Assembly: GCA_963811895.1 (NCBI GenBank)
Contig: CAWETE010000004.1
Span: forward strand, 434,001 to 498,000
Origin: DASSUW01 sp963811895
GTDB lineage: Bacteria; Actinomycetota; Thermoleophilia; Solirubrobacterales; Solirubrobacteraceae
Direction: 5' to 3'
DNA: 64,000 nucleotides
This document shows, one piece after another, positions 25,979 through 33,398 of the stretch. The notes under the pieces were generated by a model, which searched no databases, was not told the origin of the DNA, and was given only the letters and a program-made list of their open reading frames with translations. A program made the position numbers and the translations under genes. Within the stretch, counting starts at the first letter, position 1; each line of letters begins with the position of its first letter.

Positions 25979-26593
25979 ATGACGTCGGCAACGGGCAATC
26001 TGGCGGAGCGGCACCTGCGCATCCTGATCGCGGACGAGAACGAATCCGCGCTGCGCGAGCTGCACTCCGTGCTCGCCGGACTGGGCCACGAGGTGACGCC
26101 CTATGCGGTGTCCGTCACCGACGCCGTCGAGCTGATCGTCAAGGACGATCCGCAGGTCGCGATCGTGGTCGTCCACGAGGACGACGACCACGCGCTCGCG
26201 CTGATCGGCGAGGCGGTCGAGTACGCCTCCGGGCCGGTGATCGCCCAACTGCCGGACGCCGACGTCGACTTCCTGTCGCGCGCCGCCGACCGGGGCATCT
26301 CCGCCTACGTCGAGTCGATGGACCCCGAATCGGTCCAGGGGGCGATCGAGGTCGCGGTACGGCGCTACGACGAGGCCCGCCGGCTGCACGAGAAGGTGGA
26401 CCAGCTCGAGAGCGCGCTCGAGCGCCGCGGCGTGATCGAGCGGGCGAAGGGAATCCTGATGGAGCGCCACGGCGTCACCGAGCGCCAGGCCTTCGAGCTG
26501 CTGCGCGACCACTCGCGTGCCACGGGCCGGCGCGTCGTCGAGGTCGCCCAGTCCGTGCTCGACGGCCACGCCCTGCTGCCCAAGCGGCCATGA
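25979..26593 (+). CDS. ANTAR-domain response regulator
   Basis: This 204-residue protein has a receiver-like domain (about 14-130; ILIADENES supplies early acidic residues, VAIVVVHEDD the phospho-site region). A coiled linker and a C-terminal ANTAR domain follow (VIERAKGILMERHGVTERQAFELLRDHS). ANTAR proteins bind paired hexaloop hairpins in nascent RNA and prevent termination. The receiver has no clear phospho-Asp in the usual VVLxD form, so signalling may be atypical. Start at ATG 25979, with GTG 25970 also possible. The stop overlaps the YihY start (ATGA). Confidence 0.9.
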   Translation: MTSATGNLAERHLRILIADENESALRELHSVLAGLGHEVTPYAVSVTDAVELIVKDDPQVAIVVVHEDDDHALALIGEAVEYASGPVIAQLPDADVDFLSRAADRGISAYVESMDPESVQGAIEVAVRRYDEARRLHEKVDQLESALERRGVIERAKGILMERHGVTERQAFELLRDHSRATGRRVVEVAQSVLDGHALLPKRP

Positions 26594-27513
26594 CCCGCGG
26601 TCCGGGCGACCGCCCCGGGCCCGCCATCGAGTTCGGCGACTTCAAGGTCGCCTTCGAGCGCTTCTCGAAGGACACCATGACGCAGTGGGCGGCCGCGCTG
26701 ACCTACTACTCGCTGCTTTCGCTGTTCCCGGCACTGCTGTTCGCCGTCGCATTGCTCGGCTACTTCGGCCAGCAGAGCCTCGTCTCCGAGGCGGCCGACT
26801 ATCTCGTGGACGCCGGCGCGCCGCCGGAGGTCATCGAGCCGATCACGAGTGGGCTCCAGTCGGCGCTGAACCAGCGCAACGCGGCCGCCGGCGCCCTGGT
26901 CCTCGGTCTCGTGACCACGCTCTACGGTGCCACGGGCGCCTTCAACTCCGCCGGCTTCGCGCTCAACCGTGTCTTCCGCGTCGAGGAGGGACGCGGCTTC
27001 GTCGGGCGCAAGCTCAACAGCCTGCTGTGGACGCTCGTGGTCCTCGTTCTGGTGAACCTGACCTGCGTGCTGATCTTCCTCGGCGGGGCCCTGGCCGCCG
27101 ACGTGCTGGGGCTGATCGGCCTCGGCGAGAACGTCGCCTCGGTGTGGGCCTACGTGCGCTGGCCGGGCGCGCTGCTCTCGGCGATGCTCATCTACGCGAT
27201 CGTCTACTACGCGGCCCCGAACGTCGAGGTGCGCAACTGGCGCTACATCACACCGGGCGCCGTGTTCGGCGTGACGGCCTGGATCATCGCCTCGGCCGGC
27301 TTCTTCCTCTATGTCTCCGAGTTCGCGAGCTACTCGGCGACCTACGGCGCGTTCGCCGCTGTCGTAATCCTGCTCATTTGGCTCTGGCTGACCAATGTGG
27401 TGCTGCTGTTCGGAGCCGAGCTGAACGCGGTCGTGGATCTGCGCCGCGCTCCTGACCAGCCGCCTGGCTACGACGGTCCCGTGCTGCCGCCCAAGGAGCC
27501 TGCGGACGAATGA
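26590..27513 (+). CDS. YihY/BrkB-family membrane protein
   Basis: This 307-residue integral membrane protein has about six helices and the family marks WAAALTYYSLLSLFPALLF near the N-terminus and WLWLTNVVLLFGAELNAV near the C-terminus. The YihY/BrkB family was once annotated as RNase BN; its members are membrane proteins of unclear transport function. It overlaps the ANTAR regulator by 4 bp, so the ANTAR protein and this protein are made from one message. Confidence 0.93.
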   Translation: MTRGPGDRPGPAIEFGDFKVAFERFSKDTMTQWAAALTYYSLLSLFPALLFAVALLGYFGQQSLVSEAADYLVDAGAPPEVIEPITSGLQSALNQRNAAAGALVLGLVTTLYGATGAFNSAGFALNRVFRVEEGRGFVGRKLNSLLWTLVVLVLVNLTCVLIFLGGALAADVLGLIGLGENVASVWAYVRWPGALLSAMLIYAIVYYAAPNVEVRNWRYITPGAVFGVTAWIIASAGFFLYVSEFASYSATYGAFAAVVILLIWLWLTNVVLLFGAELNAVVDLRRAPDQPPGYDGPVLPPKEPADE

Positions 27514-27589
27514 CGTAGCCCGCCGTTCGGATAAGTTGTGTCGGCAGCCCTTGCCACTTATGCCATTCGTCCGGTAGAACACCGAACGT

Positions 27590-27645
27590 CAGTGCGTGGA
27601 CCAAAAGACCACGCATCTTCGGAGGGCCAAAAGCCGCATCCGAGG
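27590..27645 (+). other. Two tandem hairpins with CCAAAAG loops in a 5' leader
   Basis: The 190-bp gap 27514-27703 upstream of the histidine kinase contains two neighbouring stem-loops. In the first, TGCGTGG pairs with CCACGCA around ACCAAAAGA. In the second, CGGA-GGC pairs with GCC-TCCG around CAAAA. The loops share CCAAAAG. Paired similar hairpins are what ANTAR proteins bind, and an ANTAR gene lies 1 kb upstream, but the loop bases do not clearly match the known ANTAR hexaloop. No gene was seen in the gap. Confidence 0.4.
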
Positions 27646-27703
27646 TGAGTCGAGGGGTGATTAAGGCGACCATTACCGGGCCCGAGCGACCGGAAACTCC
27701 GCG

Positions 27704-29122
27704 TTGAGCGCGGCAGCACGTCCCGCCCCCTGGTCCGGCTTCGCCGGGCCGGCTCCTCAGCGCCTCGGCTTCGCGCGCCAGTGGCTGATCTACGCGCTCG
27801 CCGCCGGCGCCGCCCTGGCCGCGACGGTCGCCATCCCGCTGGCCGAGCCGCTGCGTTTCGCGTATCCGGCGCCGTCGCTGCACGTGGCGCTCGAGACGGG
27901 GACTGCGCTGATCGGCCTGGTGGCGACCACGATCGTGGTCCGCGGCTGGCGCGACGGACCGCGCCTGGACCGGCTGATCGTCGCCGCCGGGCTCGCCGTG
28001 ATGGCGGCCACCTACGCGGTGCTGGCCGCCATGGTCGCGATCTCGCCGGGAGACGGCCCGCGCGGGCTGGTCGGCCTGACCGGGATGCTCGCCGGGTCGC
28101 TGCTCGTATGCGCGGGCGCCTTCGCGCCGGCGCGAACGCTCACCCGCCCGGCGACAGCCGCCGCCGCGATGCTCGCCATCGTCCTCGTGACCCTCGCGGT
28201 CGCCATCGTGCCGGTCGAGCTGGTGCTCGACGAGTGGCGCGGCCAGCAGCGGCCGGCGGACACCGACCTGACCCGCTCGTTGCTGAGCCAGCCGCTTGCG
28301 GCCGTGGCGCTGCAGATGACGATGGCGCTCAGTCTCGCCGCGGCCTCGATCGGCCTGACGGGCCGCGGGATCCGCGCCGAGGAAGCGTTCGCCCGCCGGC
28401 TCGGCCTCGCTTGCCTGTTCTTCGCGTTCTCGATGCTCCACTACGCGCTACTGCCGCCGGTCACCCACGAGTGGGTGCACCTGGGCGACGTGCTGCGGCT
28501 GCTGTTCTGCGTGGTCCTGCTGTGGGCCGCCGTGATGGAGGTCGCCGGCGCCGTCGCGGCGCGGGCCGCCGCCCGCGAGCGCCGCCGGATCGCGCGCGAC
28601 CTGCACGACGGCGTCGCGCAGGAGCTCGCCTTCATCCGCCGCCGCGCCGAGCGCATGGCCGGCCAGCCCGACGCCGAGGACATCGTGGTCGCCGCCGAGC
28701 GCGCGCTGCAGGACTCGCGCTGGGCGATCGAGCACCTGGCGCGCGCCCCCGACGAGCCACTCGAGCGGGTGCTCGCCCGCCATGCCGCGGCGATCGCGGC
28801 GCGCACCGGCGTGGCCGTCACGTTCGTGACCATCGGGACGACGGAGCACGTCGGCCCCGAGGTGAGCGAGGCACTGGCCCGCATCCTCGGCGAGGCGGTC
28901 ACCAACGCCCGCCACGGCAACGCCACCCTCGTGCACATCGAGCTGTCGACCCACCCGCTCCGGCTGCGGGTCATCGACGACGGAACGGGGTTCGACACGA
29001 GCGCGAACGCCACGGGCTTCGGGCTCGGAGGCATGCGCGAGCGAGCGGAGCTCGTCGGCGCCGAGCTGAGCGTCCGATCAGGTCCCGGCGCCGGTACCGA
29101 GGTGGCCGTGAAGCTGCCATGA
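27704..29122 (+). CDS. NarL-type membrane sensor histidine kinase
   Basis: This protein of about 472 residues starts at TTG and has around eight hydrophobic segments in the first 285 residues, with no large external domain. A HisKA_3 dimerisation box RRRIARDLHDGVAQELAF (phospho-His in DLHDG) follows, then a GHKL ATPase with N box EAVTNARHGNA, G1 DDGTGFD and G2 GFGLGGMRERAE. Its stop overlaps the response-regulator ATG (ATGA), forming a classic two-component pair. The signal is unknown; the membrane part could sense a lipophilic or envelope cue. Confidence 0.93.
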   Translation: MSAAARPAPWSGFAGPAPQRLGFARQWLIYALAAGAALAATVAIPLAEPLRFAYPAPSLHVALETGTALIGLVATTIVVRGWRDGPRLDRLIVAAGLAVMAATYAVLAAMVAISPGDGPRGLVGLTGMLAGSLLVCAGAFAPARTLTRPATAAAAMLAIVLVTLAVAIVPVELVLDEWRGQQRPADTDLTRSLLSQPLAAVALQMTMALSLAAASIGLTGRGIRAEEAFARRLGLACLFFAFSMLHYALLPPVTHEWVHLGDVLRLLFCVVLLWAAVMEVAGAVAARAAARERRRIARDLHDGVAQELAFIRRRAERMAGQPDAEDIVVAAERALQDSRWAIEHLARAPDEPLERVLARHAAAIAARTGVAVTFVTIGTTEHVGPEVSEALARILGEAVTNARHGNATLVHIELSTHPLRLRVIDDGTGFDTSANATGFGLGGMRERAELVGAELSVRSGPGAGTEVAVKLP

Positions 29123-29778
29123 GCGCGCCGTCGCGGGTGCTCGTGGCGGACGATCACGCGCCGACCCGCGAAGACGTGCGAGCCGCGGTGGAAGCCGATC
29201 CGCGGTTCACGGTGGTGGCGGTGGCGGGCGACGCCGCGGACGCCATCCAGGCCGCGCTGCGCGAGCGGCCGGACGTCGCGCTGCTCGACATGCGGATGCC
29301 GGGCAGCGGCGCCGCCGCGGCGTGGGAGATCACCGCCCGGCTCCCCGACACCCGCGCCGTGATGCTCACCGTCTCGCGCAGCGACGAGGACCTGTTCGCG
29401 GCGCTCCGCGCCGGCGCGTCGGGCTACCTGCTCAAGGACATGCCGTTCGACGCCCTCGGCGACGAGCTGGCCGGCGTGCTCGAGGGGCGTGTGGCGATGC
29501 CGCCCGAGCTGGTCGCGCGGCTGGTCGAGGAGTTCCGCGACAGCGCGCCGCGGCGGCGCGCGCTGCTCGGCCAGGGCGCTGGCGCGCAGCTCACGAGCCG
29601 CGAGTGGCAGGTGCTCGACTTCCTCCGTCAGGGCCTCGCCACCAACGAGATCGCCCGCCGGTTGTTCGTGTCACCCGCGACGGTGCGCAGCCATGTGGCC
29701 GCGGTCCTGCGCAAGCTCCGCGTCCCCGATCGCGACGCGGCGATCGCGCTGTTCGAAGAGCCGTACGAGGGTCCCTGA
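29119..29778 (+). CDS. NarL/LuxR-family response regulator
   Basis: This 219-residue protein has a receiver with early acids VADDHAPTRED, phospho-Asp in ALLDMRMPG (about residue 58), T in MLTVSRS and K in LLKDMPF. A LuxR-type HTH follows at about 150-215 (LTSREWQVLDFLRQGLATNE; ARRLFVSPATVRSHVAAVLR). It is coupled to the kinase upstream. The gene ends directly at a long palindromic element that starts with the last bases of its stop codon (TGAACGTCAAC). Confidence 0.95.
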   Translation: MSAPSRVLVADDHAPTREDVRAAVEADPRFTVVAVAGDAADAIQAALRERPDVALLDMRMPGSGAAAAWEITARLPDTRAVMLTVSRSDEDLFAALRAGASGYLLKDMPFDALGDELAGVLEGRVAMPPELVARLVEEFRDSAPRRRALLGQGAGAQLTSREWQVLDFLRQGLATNEIARRLFVSPATVRSHVAAVLRKLRVPDRDAAIALFEEPYEGP

Positions 29779-29942
29779 ACGTCAACCCCGCTTGGTGGGG
29801 AAGGTGAGGGAGCCGGCCGTGCGGTGGATTTCTGCATCGAATCCTGGATAGGGGTCGCCATACGACCCTTAGGCAGGACTCGATGAAGGAAACCGGCTCC
29901 GCCGGCCTCCCCGCCGCCCTACCCAGCCGGGGTTGACGTTTC
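29777..29942. repeat. Long palindromic intergenic element, copy 1 (166 bp)
   Basis: The ends are inverted repeats: GAACGTCAACCCCG on the left, CGGGGTTGACGTTTC on the right. Inside, TTTCTGCATCGAATCCTG faces CAGGACTCGATGAAGGAAA, and the centre is GGGTCG-CCATA-CGACCC, so almost the whole element can fold into one long hairpin. It lies between the convergent response regulator and AddA-like genes and provides the latter's last codons and TAG. The family is shared with 45437-45584 and 54203-54326. Confidence 0.85.
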
Positions 29943-32900
29943 ACGGAGCGTCATCTCCTCGGGCCACGAGCACAGCGCTGCTCGGCCCGGGCAGTCGGCG
30001 CACAGGTCGCGGTGGGGGGCCTCCGTCACCTCGTAACGACCATCCAGCACGCCGCGGGCCAGGCCGGCGAGGCGCTCGGAGAGGGCCGGCTCGTCGGCCG
30101 CCGTGAACGTGCGCGTGACCGGCTCGGCGGGGCGCTCGAGGAAGCAGTAGGCGACCTCGACGCGCGGGGCGCCGTCGCGCAGTGCGGCGAGCGCGTAGAC
30201 GACCCGCTGGGTGGCGTAGTCGCGCTCGACGATCTCGGCCGGCTCGGCGCCCTCGAGCCGGTCGGACTTGTAGTCGGCGATCAGGACGCCGCCGTCGGGC
30301 TCGAGCGCGACGACGTCGAGGAAGCCGTTGACCAGCGGCCCGCCGCCCGGGCGCTCGAGCGCGAAGGCGAACGGCGCCTCGCGGCGCAGGCGGCGCGCGC
30401 CGGCCAGCCGCGCGCACAGGGGCGAGCCGGCGAAGGCGGCTACGAGCCCGCGGATGTCCTCGACCTCCGCCTCGCCGAGCTCGAGCCCCCAGGCGCCGCC
30501 GAGCTCGAGCACGGCTTCCGGGCCGGGGACGGCCGGGCGCGCGAAGTCGAGCTCCTCGAGCAGCGCGTGGACGAGCGAGCCGCGCACGCGCGGGTCGAGC
30601 GCCGGCGCCTGCTCGCCCTGGTCAGATACGCGCGGCGGGGTGACGCGCGGCAGTCGCAGCACGCGCTCGAGGTAGAAGCGGTAGCCGCAGCGGGCGTAGG
30701 CGCCGAGCGAGCTGTAGGAGAGCCGCTGGGGCGTGGGGCGCGGGCGCGCGAGCGGCTCGTCGAGCACGCCGGGCGGGTCGGGCAGCGCCGTGCTCGGGGC
30801 CCCAGCCCGGACGCGGCCGGCCGGGCTCAGGGCGGGCAGCACCTCGCCCACCGTGGCGGGAGCGTTCAGGCGGCACAGCAGTCCGGCGCGGCCGTGCTCG
30901 AGTGCGGCGAGCGGGTCGCCGCCGGTCAACGCCCGCGCGATCCAGTCGATCGGCGGGCCGCCCGGGCGCGGCGCGGGCAGGCGCTCGAGGTCCAGTCCGC
31001 CGGACAGGATGAGCCGTTCGCACGCGCGCGTCATGGCCACGTAGAAGAGGCGTCGCTCCTCCTCGGCCTCCTCGGCCTGCTCGATCTCCGCCAGGCGGTC
31101 CCAGTCGAGCGCCGAGACCAGCTCGCCGCCGCCGATCGGCGCCAGCCGCAGGCCGACGCCGCCGTCGCGGCCGAGCAGCAGGCGGTCGCGGGCGCCGCCC
31201 GCCGCGCGGCCGAGGTCCGCCAGGCAGACGACCGGGAACTCGAGGCCCTTGGCGCGGTGGATGGTCATCAGGCGCACGGCGTCGAGCCCTTCGGACTCGA
31301 GCGCCGCCTCGCCCTCGCGTGCCTCGATCAGGTCCTGGGTGGCGGCGAAGGCGATGAAGCCGCGCAGGTCGGGGCCTTCGGCCGCCTCGTACTCGCGCGC
31401 GAGCCGCATCAGCTTGCGCAGGTTCGCCAGCCGCCGCTCGCCCCCGGAACGCGCCAGCACCGCGAGGTCGTAGCCGGTGGCGACGATCGCCCGCTCGAGC
31501 AGCTCCTCGGCGGGCGCGCGCTCCGCGCGCGGGCGCTCGGCGGCGAGCACGCGGGCGAAGGCCGCGAGCCGCGCGCGCTCGGCCTCGGGCAGCGCGGCCG
31601 GCCAGGTCGCGGTCTCGACCTCGCGCAGCGCCGCCGCGGGGCCGCGCCCGCTCGCCCGGCCCGCCTCGGTCAGCAGCACCAGCGCGTCCGTGCCGACCCC
31701 GCAGAACGGCGAGGCGAGCACGGCAAGCAGCGCCGGCTCGTCGAGCGGGTTGGCGAGCACGGAGAGGTAGGCGATGCCGTCGCGCACCTGCTCCTGCGAC
31801 CAGTAGCCGCGGCCGCCGACCACGTAGGTCGGCAGGCCCTGCTCCTCGAGCGCCTGCTCGAGCAGCCGCAGCGAGCCGGTGGCGCGGACGAGCACGACGA
31901 TGTCGCCGGGCCGGCGGCCGTCGTCGACCTCGGCGCGCAGCCGGTGCGCGATCAGCCGCGCCTCGGCGCGCCGCCACGGCTGCGTGTCGAACGCGGTGAG
32001 GCCTAGCTCGTGCTCCTCCCAGCCGCGCGTGTCCGTGATCAGCAGCTCCACCGCGGGGTCGGCGGGCACCGGGTCGGGGTCGAACAGCCGCAGCGGCCCG
32101 TCGTCGGACTGCCGGCCCGCCACCAGCGGCGCGAAGCCGTCTCCGAGCTCGGCCGTGAAGGCGGCGTTCAGCACGTCGAGCAGCTCCTCGCGCGAGCGGA
32201 AGTTGCGCGAGAGCCGCCGGACGCGGTGCTCGCCGAGCCGCGCCCGGCGCTCGCGGAAGATCGTCACGTCGGCGTGGCGGAAGCGGTAGATCGACTGAAG
32301 CTCGTCGCCGACCGCGAACAGGTTGTCGCGCTCGAGCGCCTCGAGCACGTCGAGCTGGAGCCGGTTGGTGTCCTGGAACTCGTCGACCATGATCAGCTCG
32401 AAGCGCTCGGCCCAGGCGTGGCGGGCGGCGGGGTCGGCGAGCAGGTCGCGCACGCGCAGCTCGAGGTCGGCGAAGTCGACGGCGGCGCGCGCCGCCTTGG
32501 CGGCGTCGAACGCCGTCCCGAAGCGGTCGAGCAGATCGTCGAGCAGCCCCAGCGCCGCGCGGGCGTGGTGGTCGGCGCACGCCTTGCGGTAGGTCTCCCA
32601 CGCCTCGCGGTAGTCGGCGCAGGGGTCGACCTCGAGCGCCTTGGCGCCGCTGACGAGCTTGGCGACGTCGAGCTCTCCGGGCCACGGCACCGGCCCCGCG
32701 ATCGCGAAGCGCTCGCAGGCGTCCAGTGCCTCACGCGCCGCCGCCACCTTCTTGCCGTCGGCCGCGGTGGCCAGCGCGGAAGCCGCCGCGGCGCGCGCCG
32801 CGTCGAGCGCGGCGGGATCGGGCGGCGCCTGCTGCGGCGGGACGGTCAGGCGCGGATGGGTCTGGCCGCGGCTGCGCAGCGTCTCGTGGGCCGCCAGGAT

Positions 32901-33398
32901 CAGGTCCCGCAGCGCGGGCCCGTAGGCGGCGGCCAGGTCGAGCGCGGCGGAGCCGCCAGCGGCGGCCCACGCCTCGAGCGCCGTCTCGTAGGCGCGCTCG
33001 GCGAGCCGGCGCGCGGCCGCCTCGTCGAGCACGGTGAAGCGAGGGTCGAGCCCGGCGGACAGCGGCCGGGCGCGCAGCACGCGGGCGCAGAAGCCGTGGA
33101 TGGTGCCGATCCAGGCGGCCTCGGCCTCGCGCGCCCGTTCGATCTCGCCGAGCGCGGTGAGGCGGCGGCGAAGGCGCTCGCGCAGCTCGCCGGCCGCCTT
33201 CTCGGTGAACGTGAGGGCGAGCACCGAGCCGACCGCCACGCCGTCGCGCAGCACCGCCTCGACGAAGCGCTCGACCATCACGGCGGTCTTGCCGGAGCCG
33301 GCGGCGGCGGCGAGCAGCGCCGAGCCTTCGCGGTCCTCGATCGCCGCGCGCTGCTCGGGCGTGAACCCCGAGGCGGTCGTCTCCGCGAGGGCGGTCAT
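29919..33398 (-). CDS. AddA-type UvrD helicase-nuclease
   Basis: This 1159-residue protein shows superfamily 1A helicase motifs in order: Walker A AAAGSGKTAVMVERF, TFTEKAAGELR, DEFQDTNRLQ, GDELQSIYRFRHAD, LSRNFRS, TIHRAKGLEFPVV, VAMTRACERL. A RecB-family nuclease ends the protein, with IADYKSDRL as the catalytic D-x-K. A Cys in YARCGYRF plus three in CADCPGRAALC could hold an iron-sulfur cluster. With the AddB-like partner it would resect double-strand ends for recombination. ATG overlaps the AddB-like stop (ATGA). The last codons lie in palindromic element 1. Actinobacterial AdnAB is a possible alternative name. Confidence 0.9.
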   Translation of the reverse strand: MTALAETTASGFTPEQRAAIEDREGSALLAAAAGSGKTAVMVERFVEAVLRDGVAVGSVLALTFTEKAAGELRERLRRRLTALGEIERAREAEAAWIGTIHGFCARVLRARPLSAGLDPRFTVLDEAAARRLAERAYETALEAWAAAGGSAALDLAAAYGPALRDLILAAHETLRSRGQTHPRLTVPPQQAPPDPAALDAARAAAASALATAADGKKVAAAREALDACERFAIAGPVPWPGELDVAKLVSGAKALEVDPCADYREAWETYRKACADHHARAALGLLDDLLDRFGTAFDAAKAARAAVDFADLELRVRDLLADPAARHAWAERFELIMVDEFQDTNRLQLDVLEALERDNLFAVGDELQSIYRFRHADVTIFRERRARLGEHRVRRLSRNFRSREELLDVLNAAFTAELGDGFAPLVAGRQSDDGPLRLFDPDPVPADPAVELLITDTRGWEEHELGLTAFDTQPWRRAEARLIAHRLRAEVDDGRRPGDIVVLVRATGSLRLLEQALEEQGLPTYVVGGRGYWSQEQVRDGIAYLSVLANPLDEPALLAVLASPFCGVGTDALVLLTEAGRASGRGPAAALREVETATWPAALPEAERARLAAFARVLAAERPRAERAPAEELLERAIVATGYDLAVLARSGGERRLANLRKLMRLAREYEAAEGPDLRGFIAFAATQDLIEAREGEAALESEGLDAVRLMTIHRAKGLEFPVVCLADLGRAAGGARDRLLLGRDGGVGLRLAPIGGGELVSALDWDRLAEIEQAEEAEEERRLFYVAMTRACERLILSGGLDLERLPAPRPGGPPIDWIARALTGGDPLAALEHGRAGLLCRLNAPATVGEVLPALSPAGRVRAGAPSTALPDPPGVLDEPLARPRPTPQRLSYSSLGAYARCGYRFYLERVLRLPRVTPPRVSDQGEQAPALDPRVRGSLVHALLEELDFARPAVPGPEAVLELGGAWGLELGEAEVEDIRGLVAAFAGSPLCARLAGARRLRREAPFAFALERPGGGPLVNGFLDVVALEPDGGVLIADYKSDRLEGAEPAEIVERDYATQRVVYALAALRDGAPRVEVAYCFLERPAEPVTRTFTAADEPALSERLAGLARGVLDGRYEVTEAPHRDLCADCPGRAALCSWPEEMTLRETSTPAG

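Noticed and set aside
27590..27703. c-di-GMP riboswitch upstream of the histidine kinase
   Set aside because: Some GCAT/CCGAGG blocks look similar but the conserved GEMM core and tetraloop receptor are not present.
29777..29942. CRISPR array or intact insertion sequence
   Set aside because: There is only one unit per site, no regular spacers, no transposase and no visible target duplication.
30012..32006. Very long plus-strand frames opposite the AddA/AddB-like genes
   Set aside because: Arg/Gly/Ala-rich composition without motifs, exactly antisense to conserved helicase and nuclease domains.
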